64,000 nucleotides of DNA, from the NCBI GenBank assembly GCA_902595145.1, contig CACJOU010000001.1, forward strand, positions 1-64,000. The letters run 5' to 3'. Position 1 is the stretch's first letter. Each line of letters opens with the position of its first letter. The position numbers and the translations under genes are program-made. Below are positions 1 through 8,645 of the stretch, one piece after another. Source of the DNA: an uncultured SAR116 cluster alpha proteobacterium (GTDB taxonomy: Bacteria; Pseudomonadota; Alphaproteobacteria; Puniceispirillales; Marisalimonadaceae). The notes beneath the pieces were generated by a model that worked only from the letters and a program-made list of their open reading frames with translations, did not search any database and was not told where the DNA came from.

Positions 1-567
1 GTAATTAGGGAAAACTTTCGAAAATGCAATATTATAACAATTAAAAATAAAGAAAAATTTAACGTTATTATAACATTTGGTGGTTCTGATCCTATGAATT
101 ATACCAGAAAAATTTTTAACTACATAATTAATTTGAAAATACAAAATGTGATATTTAAATTTTTAATACCACTTAATAAAAAAAATGAATTTATAGAATT
201 AAAACAAAAATATAATTTATCACCCTCTGTAAAATTATATTATAATCCAAGAAATTTAACGAGTATTTTTAAGAATGCAAATCTGGTTATTTGTGGAGGT
301 GGAGGAACGCTATATGAGTTTTGTTATCTAGGAAAACCAATATTAGCAATTGGACAAAATACAAATGAGAAAAATGTTATAAATTACTTAGACAAGAATA
401 ATTATATTACTAAAATATCATCCAAAATAATGAATAATGAAAAATTATTTGAGAAGAAGATCGTAGACGCTGTTAAAGACAGTGAATTTTTAGCAAGGTT
501 GTCTAATAAATCATTTACTTTAATAAACAAAAATAATCATCGCAAAATTGTTAATGATTTAATTTGA
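1..567 (+). CDS. pseG: PseG-like UDP-sugar hydrolase / GT28-type protein, 5'-truncated
   Basis: The reading frame is open from base 1, so the gene enters from the left of the window and only its C-terminal 188 residues are seen. The stretch ITFGGSDP followed by N-x-T (bases about 76-105) matches the GGSDP motif of PseG, which removes UDP from UDP-2,4-diacetamido-2,4,6-trideoxy-L-altropyranose in pseudaminic acid synthesis. The later ICGGGGTLYEFCYLGKP segment is the nucleotide-binding loop of the GT-B/GT28 fold. An ATG at 94 lies inside the conserved motif and is not the true start. The stop TGA at 565-567 abuts the next gene. A pseF-like gene 4 kb downstream and pseC at 9.8 kb support the pathway. 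A related nonulosonate pathway hydrolase is the main alternative. Confidence 0.65.
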   Translation, partial: VIRENFRKCNIITIKNKEKFNVIITFGGSDPMNYTRKIFNYIINLKIQNVIFKFLIPLNKKNEFIELKQKYNLSPSVKLYYNPRNLTSIFKNANLVICGGGGTLYEFCYLGKPILAIGQNTNEKNVINYLDKNNYITKISSKIMNNEKLFEKKIVDAVKDSEFLARLSNKSFTLINKNNHRKIVNDLI

Positions 568-1404
568 TTGAAAAGAAATATTAAATCATATAAATATACA
601 CCTATGGAAAAAAATATTGTAGAAGAAGTAAATTATTATGGTTTTTCAAAATTTAATCGTTTACTTTCAGTTAAAAATCTAGAATTTTTTAAAAATGATA
701 TTTTAGACAAAAAAGATATTGAAATATCAAATGAAGGTATAGATTTACAATTAAAAACTGGAGAACTTGAATCACTTAGAGACCTTACAAGGTTTGGCGG
801 AAAGTACCTAGAGTTAATCGAAGACACAAACCTTAATTTAATAGTTAACTCTCTTTTAAATGACAAAGCAATCATTCACTCTTATAATGGAATAATCACA
901 AAATCAAATATAAAATCAGAAATGATGGGTCATGGATATCACCGTGATCAACCTTATTTTAAAGATAGAAGAACAAGCATTTTAATTATGATACCTTTGG
1001 TTGATTATAACAAAAATAATGGCGCTACAGAGTATGTTCCTGGCACTCATTTATTTGAAGAAAGACCTTCTTCTGATTTTTTAGAGAAATTTTGTACTAA
1101 TATGGAAGGAAAAGCAGGCGATGCACTTATTTTTGATTCAACTGTGTGGCATAGAGCAGGAAAAAATACGAGCAATGAATTAAGACCTATGATAGTTATA
1201 AAATATACCTTGGCACCATTTAAACAACAATTTGATTTTTGCAAACAACATTTTACAATTCTAAAAAATCAAAATGAGTTAATTAGACAAAGGTTTGGAT
1301 GGAATTCCAGGGTCCCAAATAATAAACAAGAATTTCTGGGATTAGATGTTGAAAGGAAATGGAAGTCTGGACAATATGATATGAAAAATACTAAGATAGA
1401 ATAG
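568..1404 (+). CDS. Phytanoyl-CoA dioxygenase (PhyH) family Fe(II)/2OG oxygenase
   Basis: This 278-residue protein looks like a non-heme Fe(II)/2-oxoglutarate dioxygenase of the PhyH family. The metal triad is visible as His125-x-Asp127 (YHRDQPYF) and His195 (TVWHRAG), with Arg206 (ELRPMIV) placed to bind 2-oxoglutarate; the VPGTH segment at 157-161 is also typical of PhyH proteins. It begins directly after the stop of the PseG-like gene with a TTG at 568; an ATG at 604 (codon 13) is the alternative start, and neither has a clear Shine-Dalgarno. The stop is followed at once by the next ATG at 1405, so it is in the same transcript. The context suggests hydroxylation or oxidation of a sugar, or of a lipid or side chain attached to the glycan. 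The substrate is not determinable from sequence. Confidence 0.75.
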   Translation: MKRNIKSYKYTPMEKNIVEEVNYYGFSKFNRLLSVKNLEFFKNDILDKKDIEISNEGIDLQLKTGELESLRDLTRFGGKYLELIEDTNLNLIVNSLLNDKAIIHSYNGIITKSNIKSEMMGHGYHRDQPYFKDRRTSILIMIPLVDYNKNNGATEYVPGTHLFEERPSSDFLEKFCTNMEGKAGDALIFDSTVWHRAGKNTSNELRPMIVIKYTLAPFKQQFDFCKQHFTILKNQNELIRQRFGWNSRVPNNKQEFLGLDVERKWKSGQYDMKNTKIE

Positions 1405-2352
1405 ATGAATAAATCAAAAGTTTTACCTATTTTAATTACTTTTGATACTGATAGTGATGATTTTCAAAATCAAAAATTTAATGATAAAACACTTTCATGG
1501 AAAGGTATTTCTGAAGGCGTTTTGCAAATAAAATCAGCTTTCAGTAATGTATTAGATTCTTTTGGTAACACTCCCAAAATAACTTGGTTTGTGAGAGCAG
1601 ATAATGTAATACATGATACTTACGAAAGTAGTAATTATTTATTAAAAAAATATGAAAAAATTTGGGAAATCTGTAAAAAAAGTGGGGACGAAATAGCTTG
1701 GCATCCCCACCTTCATAAGCAGAACAACCAAGATAAATGGGTTCAAGAAACTAATCCCAAAATAATAAAAAAAATAATTAAGTTTACTTATGAAAATTTT
1801 AAAGAGATTAATTTTATTCCAAAATCTGTTCGTGTTGGAGGAACATTTGGTTCTAATGAATTAAATAAAATTTTTAATAAATTAAACATTAAATGTAATT
1901 CTTCCAGTTTCCCAGGAAGAATGTTTGACTTTGATAATTATAAATTATCATGGCTTAATAGTCCTAAATCTGCCTATTTTCCAGATATTAATAACTATTC
2001 TCAATCTGGAACAAACAATTATAAAACACTTCAAGTACCTTTAACAGTTCTTCCTATCAAGACTTGTTATGATAAAGATTTTTATCTTAGGTATTTAGAC
2101 TTAACATTTAAACACTCATTAATCAAAAATAGTTTTTCGAAAATTATACCTGAAATAGATTTTGTTGTATCTATATCTCACCCTAATATTATACTTGATG
2201 AATTAAAAGGAATAAAGCACGGTTTGTTATGCTTTGATATTAAAAATCTTTATAATAACTTAATCTTTATAATTGAAGAATGTAAAAAGCATAATCTATT
2301 AATCAATTTTATGACAATGAATCAATTTTATGAACAATATTCAAAACAATAA
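1405..2352 (+). CDS. Polysaccharide deacetylase-like protein (NodB-type)
   Basis: A 315-residue protein with features of the carbohydrate esterase 4 / NodB fold. The N-terminal strand ends in FDTDSD (residues 13-18), equivalent to the TFDD motif carrying the catalytic Asp, and IAWHPHLH (97-104) supplies the histidine pair of motif 2 that would hold the metal. RVGG near residue 143 fits motif 3 (usually RxPxG/RxG). There is no signal peptide, so it probably acts in the cytoplasm on a nucleotide- or lipid-linked sugar, as is common for such proteins inside glycan islands. It starts on the base after the previous stop and its 3' end overlaps the next gene by 23 nt, indicating tight translational coupling. 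Deacetylase activity is inferred from family; the substrate is unknown. Confidence 0.6.
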   Translation: MNKSKVLPILITFDTDSDDFQNQKFNDKTLSWKGISEGVLQIKSAFSNVLDSFGNTPKITWFVRADNVIHDTYESSNYLLKKYEKIWEICKKSGDEIAWHPHLHKQNNQDKWVQETNPKIIKKIIKFTYENFKEINFIPKSVRVGGTFGSNELNKIFNKLNIKCNSSSFPGRMFDFDNYKLSWLNSPKSAYFPDINNYSQSGTNNYKTLQVPLTVLPIKTCYDKDFYLRYLDLTFKHSLIKNSFSKIIPEIDFVVSISHPNIILDELKGIKHGLLCFDIKNLYNNLIFIIEECKKHNLLINFMTMNQFYEQYSKQ

Positions 2353-3421
2353 TCAAACAATAGAAAAAGTAGAGGATAAACTAAGATTCTTATTTAAAAA
2401 AAAATACGTAGCTCTATGCAGTAGAGCTACAGTAGCAATTTATGCTACATTACTTTCAATTAATCCCAAAGACTATGTTATAGTACCTGCAAATATATGT
2501 CCTAGTGTAATAAACGCAATATTTCAAACAGGGTTTCAACCAATTTTCGTAGATTTAAATTTAAATAATTTCAACATTTGTTTAAAATCGTTAAAGTTTA
2601 TTTTAAACAAACACAAAAATATCTCAGCTGTAATTGTCCCACATTTTTATGGTATACCAGCAGAAATAGAAGAATTAATTCATATCGTTAAAAATGAAAA
2701 TGATAAAATCTTAATAATTGAGGATGTTGCACAATCTTTTGGAGTAAAAACCGACAACTTATTTGTTGGGTCATTTGGAGATGTATCAATTTTTAGCTTT
2801 GGGTATTCCAAAATTATTGATGTTAGTACTGGTGGAGCATTTATAACTAACAATATTGAATTATATAAAAATATAAAGTATGTAATTTCTTCTCTTAAAT
2901 TAAAAAATCACAATTTACTCAATTTAAAAGAAAAGTACAGAACAAGATATATTAATATTTTACAAAATAAAAATCCAGATGATGATCTTTTGAAAATAGG
3001 ATCTGATTTTCAAGACTTATTTATTCATCGTTGTAATAGTTTATTTTCAAAAAATCTACTAAAGGAGTTGAATGTATTTTCTGAAAATAAGTCAAAGAGA
3101 ATTTTTAATTATAATGAATATAAAAAAAATTTAAGATCTAATAAGTTTTTTTTGCCAGATACTGATGATGGTTTTATACCATGGAGATTTAATTTTCTAA
3201 GTAAAAAATCAAAAAAGATTACAGAATTGCTTCGTGATAAAAGAATTAATGTAAGTAACTGGTACCCTCCAATTAATGTCTATTATAAAAAAGCTGAAAT
3301 AAAAACCGATTTAACAAATTCAATTATGTTAGGAAAAGAAATTGTTAATTTATGGGTGGACAAGAAAACATCGACTTCTGATATAGTCAAAACTTCTAAA
3401 TTAATAAATAGTATAATCTAG
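2330..3421 (+). CDS. DegT/DnrJ/EryC1/StrS-type PLP aminotransferase, divergent
   Basis: A 363-residue fold-type I PLP protein of the DegT family, which aminates keto-sugar nucleotides. The visible core is IEDVAQSFG (130-138), containing the Asp that contacts the PLP pyridine nitrogen, and SFGYSKIIDVSTGGA (156-170), with Lys161 in the Schiff-base position. The sequence is more divergent than the two other DegT proteins in the window: GEGG is replaced by STGG and the C-terminal part is short. A sugar dehydratase or an amino-acid-type role therefore cannot be excluded. It overlaps the deacetylase-like gene by 23 nt upstream. Its TAG stop interleaves with the TAG stop of the convergent ATP-grasp gene (4-nt tail overlap at 3418-3421). 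Confidence 0.7.
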   Translation: MNNIQNNNQTIEKVEDKLRFLFKKKYVALCSRATVAIYATLLSINPKDYVIVPANICPSVINAIFQTGFQPIFVDLNLNNFNICLKSLKFILNKHKNISAVIVPHFYGIPAEIEELIHIVKNENDKILIIEDVAQSFGVKTDNLFVGSFGDVSIFSFGYSKIIDVSTGGAFITNNIELYKNIKYVISSLKLKNHNLLNLKEKYRTRYINILQNKNPDDDLLKIGSDFQDLFIHRCNSLFSKNLLKELNVFSENKSKRIFNYNEYKKNLRSNKFFLPDTDDGFIPWRFNFLSKKSKKITELLRDKRINVSNWYPPINVYYKKAEIKTDLTNSIMLGKEIVNLWVDKKTSTSDIVKTSKLINSII

Positions 3422-4602
3422 TTTATTTCAAATTTCACAGAACTATATATTTTTCTTATTGTATTTTTTAGATTTTGATAGTTGACGTCAGATACTATGA
3501 AATAACCTAATCTCCCCCTATCAGAAACAAGTCCTTTATAGTAATCACCTTTGCTGTAAAAAAGTTCAATTTTTTCTAAATTTTTTATTTTTTTAATTTT
3601 GTCGAGGCCATAAATACCTCTAATATATCCTTCTTTATAATAAAAAAAACATAATGAAGTAGGTTTTCTAATTAATTTGTTAAATTTCACTTCATTACCT
3701 AATGATTGATTAATTATAGCTAAGTTTTGATCAAATCCACTCGTTAACTTTATTATGTGTGACGATATCCCAAACCCACCTCCCCTCATAGTTGTTTCAA
3801 CTAAACTAATTTTTCCATTAAATACAATAATTTCTGTATGAGTTGGTCCATTTGAAATACCTAACTTGTGGATCATTTTTTTTACATAAAATACAATTTT
3901 ATTTCTTAAAAATTTATTTATTGGAAAATTAAAATCTAAACGAGTTGCTACAGGTATGTTTTTTACAGATTTAACTTTTTCGGATATTGCTAATATTTTT
4001 GTTAAATTATTAACCGTAAAAGACTCTACTGAATATTCTTTTCCTTCTATAAAATTTTCGATTAGTAGATTATCTCGATATAAATATTTTTTTAATTCAA
4101 AATGTTTTTTTCTTAATTCAAACTTGTTTCTACAAATAAATACACCTTCACTACTTGATTTATTAATTGGCTTTATTACAAGTGGATATCCTATTTTTGA
4201 TGAAAAAGAATACAATTGTTTTTGTGACTTTATTAATTTGAAACTTGGTTGATTTAAATTTGAATAAATTAAACTATTTCTTGTTAAAAATTTGTTATTA
4301 GTTTTTTCAATTGTACTTAATTTTAAATGTTTCAGATTTAGAGCGGCGGCAATTTCATTTGTAGCTTTAAGAGATACTTCAGTTTGATCTGTTACAACAG
4401 CATTGATTTTGTAATTTCTAATTAAATTTAAAATTTTATTCTTGTCTGTTATTTGTTCCTTAATCGATAAATCAGCGTAATCAAACCCAGGAGCATTTGG
4501 GTTGTTATCAATAGCTATTACGTATAAATTAAGTTTTTTTGCTAATTTTATAATTGGACATTGCCATTTTCCTGCACCTAATATTAAAATATTTTGTTTC
4601 AT
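3418..4602 (-). CDS. ATP-grasp enzyme (carboxylate-amine ligase-like)
   Basis: A 394-residue protein with the three-part ATP-grasp layout. An N-terminal Rossmann-like pre-ATP-grasp domain begins with ILGAGKWQCPIIKLAK and contains AIDNNPNAPG. The ATP-binding lobe carries YPLVIKPINKSSSEGV (about residues 135-150), and the metal-binding end is THTEIIVFNGKISLVET followed by the glycine-rich MRGGGFG. It resembles CarB/PurK/biotin-carboxylase-like ligases and the many uncharacterised ATP-grasp proteins found in glycan islands. Such enzymes couple ATP hydrolysis to joining a carboxylate to an amine, so it could add an amino acid or other acyl group to an amino sugar; this is inference. It is the only - strand gene within the 1-8.4 kb block and is divergent from the pseF-like gene across a gap of about 80 nt (4603-4681) that should hold both promoters. 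Confidence 0.7.
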   Translation of the reverse strand: MKQNILILGAGKWQCPIIKLAKKLNLYVIAIDNNPNAPGFDYADLSIKEQITDKNKILNLIRNYKINAVVTDQTEVSLKATNEIAAALNLKHLKLSTIEKTNNKFLTRNSLIYSNLNQPSFKLIKSQKQLYSFSSKIGYPLVIKPINKSSSEGVFICRNKFELRKKHFELKKYLYRDNLLIENFIEGKEYSVESFTVNNLTKILAISEKVKSVKNIPVATRLDFNFPINKFLRNKIVFYVKKMIHKLGISNGPTHTEIIVFNGKISLVETTMRGGGFGISSHIIKLTSGFDQNLAIINQSLGNEVKFNKLIRKPTSLCFFYYKEGYIRGIYGLDKIKKIKNLEKIELFYSKGDYYKGLVSDRGRLGYFIVSDVNYQNLKNTIRKIYSSVKFEIN

Positions 4603-4681
4603 ATCATTTAAATTTCAATATAGTGTAAATTTGAATTTATTGATGAATTATAATACATGGATATCAAAACAGTATATGACA

Positions 4682-5386
4682 ATGAAAACAATTGCAATAA
4701 TACCTGCAAGAGGTGGATCGAAAAGAATTAAAAAGAAAAATATCAGATTATTTTTCAATAAGCCAATAATTTTATACACTATAGAAGCATTAATTGCTTC
4801 AAATATTTTTTCAAAAGTACATGTATCGACTGAAGATAATGAAATTTTCAATTTAATAACTAACTATGGTATAAAGCCTGATTTTATGAGGCCAAAAAAA
4901 TTATCTAATGATGAAACACCTATAATTGAAGTAATAGATTTTGTAGTAAAAGAATATAGTAAAATTGGAGAAAAATTTGACCAAATCTGGTTAGTTATGC
5001 CTTGTAACCCTTTTTTAGAAAAGGATATCATTTTAAATGCAAAAGAAGTATTTGAAAAAAATTGTTCAGACAAGGCCCTTTTAGCCATTAAAGAAACCAC
5101 CTCTTTTTCCAAATTATTAACTTTAAAGTCAAATAATATTATCAAACCTATTGATAAAAAAAACTTTCAAGTGCAATCTCAAAACCTTACAAAAACTTAT
5201 ATTGATGCAGGATCATTTGCAATTTTTTCATATAAGTTTTTGATAGAAAATAACTCTAACCTGTTTCCTAGAAATTTTTATGGTTATGAATTAAAAAAAT
5301 CTAATGCTATTGACATTGATGATGAATATGACTGGAATTTAGCAGAGGCAATATATTATTTAAAAAATAAAGATAATGAAAAATAA
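4682..5386 (+). CDS. pseF: PseF-like CMP-nonulosonate (pseudaminic acid) cytidylyltransferase
   Basis: A 234-residue member of the NeuA/PseF family that activates nonulosonic acids with CTP to give the CMP-sugar used by glycosyltransferases. The signature IIPARGGSKRI (residues 6-16) is the CTP-binding loop. STEDNEI, the MPCNPFL segment and the end motif DIDDEYDWNLAE match the PseF/LegF group, and the YIDAGSFAIF stretch resembles PseF more than sialic-acid NeuA. The frame is open upstream to 4502, inside the divergent ATP-grasp gene; the start is placed at 4682 (ATG AAA ACA ATT) because family members begin MKxIAIIPARGGS, with ATG 4676 as a near alternative. The 3' end overlaps the SpsF-like gene by 11 nt. 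Pse versus Leg specificity is not certain. Confidence 0.75.
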   Translation: MKTIAIIPARGGSKRIKKKNIRLFFNKPIILYTIEALIASNIFSKVHVSTEDNEIFNLITNYGIKPDFMRPKKLSNDETPIIEVIDFVVKEYSKIGEKFDQIWLVMPCNPFLEKDIILNAKEVFEKNCSDKALLAIKETTSFSKLLTLKSNNIIKPIDKKNFQVQSQNLTKTYIDAGSFAIFSYKFLIENNSNLFPRNFYGYELKKSNAIDIDDEYDWNLAEAIYYLKNKDNEK

Positions 5387-6134
5387 AAAAAATAATTTAA
5401 AATATGTCGCTATTATTGAAGCTAGGATGACTTCATCAAGACTGCCTGGAAAAGTTCTAAAAAAGATTCTGGGTAAGCCACTACTGTATTATTTAATAGA
5501 AAGACTTCGAAGAGTAAAGAGTCTTCATGATATAGTCATAGCTACAACAAACAACGCTTCTGATGATTTGATTGAAGAATTTGCTTTGCAAAATTCTATC
5601 AATTTTTTTAGAGGTAGTGAGCAAAATGTTATGAAACGTGTACTAAACTCGGCAGAGTATTTTAATGCCGATGTTATAGTAGAAATCACAGGTGATTGCC
5701 CTTTAATTGATATAGAAATTGTAGAACAAACAATTAACATGTTTAAAAAAAATGAATGTCAATACTGTGCAAACAGGTTTTATGCCACTTATCCAATTGG
5801 AATGGATGTGCAAGTTTTTTATCTAAACACACTTAAAAATTCATATGAGCTTGTAAAAAGTAAATATGACAAAGAGCATGTCACCAGTCATATTATTAGA
5901 AATCCAAAATTATTTCCTCATACTTACTTGATTGCACCTGAAAGTTTAACTTGGCCAGAACTTGTACTTGCTGTTGACGAACAAGAGGATTTTGATTTAG
6001 TTAAAAAAATTATAATGTCCCTATATAAAAAAAATAACTTCTTTAATTGTTTAGACATTATAACCTTATTGAAAAAAAACTTGGATTGGACAAAAAACTC
6101 TAAAATATTAAGAAAGAATCCAATGAGAAAATGA
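5376..6134 (+). CDS. SpsF-like nucleotidyltransferase (cytidylyltransferase family)
   Basis: A 252-residue nucleotidyltransferase of the SpsF / CMP-KDO-synthetase-related family. Key features are EARMTSSRLPGK (residues 15-26), the nucleotide-binding loop characteristic of SpsF proteins, VIATTNNASDD, the FRGSEQNVMKRV segment, and ITGDCPLID, where the Asp residues would hold Mg2+. SpsF proteins occur beside NeuA-like enzymes, Gfo/Idh/MocA oxidoreductases and DegT aminotransferases in nonulosonate and spore-coat glycan loci, exactly the order seen here. It starts within the last 11 nt of pseF and ends overlapping the following ATG by 4 nt (ATGA), so the genes 4682-8375 form one operon. The product sugar nucleotide is not known for this family outside a few cases. 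Confidence 0.75.
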   Translation: MKNKKNNLKYVAIIEARMTSSRLPGKVLKKILGKPLLYYLIERLRRVKSLHDIVIATTNNASDDLIEEFALQNSINFFRGSEQNVMKRVLNSAEYFNADVIVEITGDCPLIDIEIVEQTINMFKKNECQYCANRFYATYPIGMDVQVFYLNTLKNSYELVKSKYDKEHVTSHIIRNPKLFPHTYLIAPESLTWPELVLAVDEQEDFDLVKKIIMSLYKKNNFFNCLDIITLLKKNLDWTKNSKILRKNPMRK

Positions 6135-7093
6135 TTTTTGAAGTTCTTATTATAGGCCTAGGTAGTATTGGTTGGAAATATGATAATCATTTAAATGAAA
6201 ATGATTATATTCTTACTCATGCTAGAGCATTTAGTTTACATAAAAACTTCAAATTGGTTGGAGGAGTAGATAAAGATCTTAGTATTTTAAGAAGTTTTAG
6301 AAAAAAGTATGGAGTCCAAGGTGTAGATAGCTTAAATTCATTAAAGAATAATTTTTTTGACTTAATTGTAATTTCCGTTCCTACTATTAATCACCTTAAT
6401 GTATTTAAAGAAGTTATAAGTAATTTAAATTCCAAAATTATTTTATTCGAAAAACCTGTTGGATTAAATCAAAAGGAAAGGCTGGAAATAGAAAAAATTG
6501 CAAAAAAAAAATCCATTAATATTTTTGTTAACTATATGAGACAATGCGACCCTTCTATAATTGATGTAAAGAATAAAATAGATAATAAAAATATTAAAAC
6601 CCCATTTTTTGGAACATTAAATTACACTGGTCAATTAATTAATAATTGTTCACACTTTTTTGTTTTATTTGAAAGCTTTATGGGTAAATTAAAAAAAATT
6701 GAAAAAATTTCTAATGATATAAACCTTAAGAGTGAAGGAGATTTTCGTTTTTTTTACACAAAGGGAATAGTTGACTTTATATCTATAAAGTTTAATAAAA
6801 TTTCTATAAATGATGTGAAATTATATTCAGAATCAGGTTGTCTGGAGACAAAGGGACAATTTGGCCAAGTTAATTGGACTAAATTCCAAAAAAGCAATGT
6901 CTATAAACATTTAAATGTCTTAGATAAGACTTTTATTTACAAAGAAACAGGAAAAAAGGCAATGTATTATGTTGCTCAAAATATACATGATGAATTTTTA
7001 GATAAAAGTTCCAATTTAATTACTCTAAAAAAATCAAACTATATTTTAAATCGTATTGAAAAAAAGTTGGAGAATATAAATGTCAAATTCTAA
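6131..7093 (+). CDS. Gfo/Idh/MocA family NAD(P)-dependent sugar oxidoreductase
   Basis: A 320-residue oxidoreductase. The N-terminal Rossmann fold carries GLGSIG (residues 9-14), VDKD at the end of strand 2, VISVPTINH (80-88), and the family motif EKP (107-109) in ILFEKPVG, where the Lys normally takes part in catalysis at the sugar carbon. The C-terminal half is a divergent alpha/beta substrate domain. It overlaps SpsF by 4 nt and the following aminotransferase by 14 nt. In this setting it would oxidise a sugar-nucleotide hydroxyl to the ketone that the downstream DegT aminotransferase then aminates. The pairing is well supported by adjacency; the actual substrate is inference. Confidence 0.75.
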   Translation: MIFEVLIIGLGSIGWKYDNHLNENDYILTHARAFSLHKNFKLVGGVDKDLSILRSFRKKYGVQGVDSLNSLKNNFFDLIVISVPTINHLNVFKEVISNLNSKIILFEKPVGLNQKERLEIEKIAKKKSINIFVNYMRQCDPSIIDVKNKIDNKNIKTPFFGTLNYTGQLINNCSHFFVLFESFMGKLKKIEKISNDINLKSEGDFRFFYTKGIVDFISIKFNKISINDVKLYSESGCLETKGQFGQVNWTKFQKSNVYKHLNVLDKTFIYKETGKKAMYYVAQNIHDEFLDKSSNLITLKKSNYILNRIEKKLENINVKF

Positions 7094-8375
7094 TTCAAAA
7101 TTAGCCATATTTGGTGGAGAAAAAACACTAAAAACAACACTTAAAGTTTATAATCCAATAGGAAATGAAGAGTTAGAAATTGTAAAAAAAGTAATAAAAT
7201 CAGGAAAACTATCTGAGTTCATTGGGAGCAAGGGAGATGGTTTTTCAGGTGGAAAGTATGTAAAAGAATTTGAGTCTAACATCCAAAATTACTTTTCTGT
7301 AAAACATGCTATAACTTTTAACTCATGGACTTCTGGTTTAATAGCAGCTGTTGGAGCATTGGGAATAGAGCCTGGTGACGAAATAATTCTGTCACCTTGG
7401 ACTATGTCGGCATGTGCAATGGCTATTTTACATTGGAATGCTATTCCAGTATTTGCTGATATTGAAGAAGACACATTTTGTATTGATCCCAAGTCAATTG
7501 AAAAAAATATATCACAATATACAAAAGCAATAATAGCAATTGATATTGCCGGTCAATCTGCAGATGTTAATGCTATTAATAAAATTGCAAAAAAATATTC
7601 TTTGAAAGTTATTAGTGATACGGCTCAAGCTCCTGGAGCAATTTATCATGATAATTATGCTGGCACACAAACAGATATTGGTGGTTTTAGCTTTAATTAT
7701 CATAAACATATTAATACTGGGGAAGGTGGTGTAGCTGTTACTAATAGTGATGCATTGGCTAATAAACTAAGGTTAATAAGAAATCATGCGGAGTCTGTTG
7801 TTGATAAAACCTCTGCAAACGAAGAATTAATTAACATGATTGGTTTTAATTTTAGAATGGGAGAAATAGAGTCTGCAATTGGCATTGAACAATTAAAAAA
7901 ATTAAATTTTCAAATAAATAGAAAGCAAGAGATTGCATCACTATTAGATAAAAATTTGAGAAAGTTAGATGGTTTATCAATACCAGTGGTAAGATCAAAT
8001 TCAACACATGTGTATTATGCATATACATTAAAAGTTGATGAAAAAAAACTTAATATAAAAAGATCAAAAATAAAAGATGCATTAGTAGCAGAGGGAGTTA
8101 CTGCGTTGTCTACTGAATATTGTAATCTTCATCTTTTGCCTCTATTTCAAAAGAAAATTGCTTATGGGAAAAGGGGGTTCCCATGGAAATCAGAATTTTG
8201 TAAAAGAGATATAAGCTATGAAAAAGGTATTTGTCCTATAGCTGAAAAGTTAAATGAACAAGAATTTTTGGGTTTTGGTATATGTGCATTTGATTATACT
8301 GACGACCAAATATTTAAAATTATTGAAGCATTTAAAAAAGTATGGAAAAATCTAGATTTTTTAAGGAAAAATTAA
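7080..8375 (+). CDS. DegT/DnrJ/EryC1/StrS-type sugar aminotransferase
   Basis: A 431-residue PLP-dependent aminotransferase, longer than the usual ~370-400. The fold-type I core shows the FNSWTSGLIAAVGAL phosphate-binding region (80-94), ISDTAQAPGA (178-187) with the Asp that pairs with the cofactor nitrogen, and SFNYHKHINTGEGG (204-217) with Lys209 as the Schiff-base residue. RNHAE and FNFRMGEIESAIGIEQL are standard family segments. It is the last gene of the + strand operon, starting 14 nt inside the Gfo/Idh/MocA gene. Its probable job is amination of the keto sugar made by that neighbour. Its TAA stop (8373-8375) interleaves with the stop of a decayed - strand frame. Confidence 0.8.
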   Translation: MSNSNSKLAIFGGEKTLKTTLKVYNPIGNEELEIVKKVIKSGKLSEFIGSKGDGFSGGKYVKEFESNIQNYFSVKHAITFNSWTSGLIAAVGALGIEPGDEIILSPWTMSACAMAILHWNAIPVFADIEEDTFCIDPKSIEKNISQYTKAIIAIDIAGQSADVNAINKIAKKYSLKVISDTAQAPGAIYHDNYAGTQTDIGGFSFNYHKHINTGEGGVAVTNSDALANKLRLIRNHAESVVDKTSANEELINMIGFNFRMGEIESAIGIEQLKKLNFQINRKQEIASLLDKNLRKLDGLSIPVVRSNSTHVYYAYTLKVDEKKLNIKRSKIKDALVAEGVTALSTEYCNLHLLPLFQKKIAYGKRGFPWKSEFCKRDISYEKGICPIAEKLNEQEFLGFGICAFDYTDDQIFKIIEAFKKVWKNLDFLRKN

Positions 8376-8643
8376 ATTTTATAACCATCATTATCAGATT
8401 TAACCCATATTAGCCATGAATTACCACCTAGATATGTGGATTTAAACCCTGAAAATACTTATTTTTAATTCAGGAAACAGATAAAATATTTCTCAATTCA
8501 AAAGTTTTATTTCAAGAAAAAATGTTTAATTAATTTTAGCTATGTTCATTCTAGTATAGAAGTTTTAAGAATTCTTGAACATCTTTATTAAAAACCTAAG
8601 AATCCATTCCTAATTGATATCTTAAAATTGTTAGTTTAATCTC
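8372..8643 (-). pseudogene. Decayed coding fragment between two convergent operons
   Basis: No intact gene is present in 8376-8645, but the - strand reads like broken protein sequence. From 8643 one frame gives a stretch of about 14 codons ending QLGMDS, a stop, VFNKDVQEFLKLLY, a stop, then NEHS. Further down, another frame gives EIFYLFPELKISIF, and after a frame change an open stretch ends YLGGNSWLIWVKSDNDGYKI with TAA at 8372-8374. Several nonsense codons and at least one frameshift interrupt it. It follows pseC on the same strand, so it was probably the last gene of that operon. The family is not recognised, and the case rests on amino-acid-like composition alone. Confidence 0.35.
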
Positions 8644-8645
8644 TC

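Noticed and set aside
4502-4681. N-terminal extension of the pseF-like frame
   Set aside because: It overlaps the divergent ATP-grasp gene by 100 bp and has no family counterpart; family proteins begin at the ATG at 4682.
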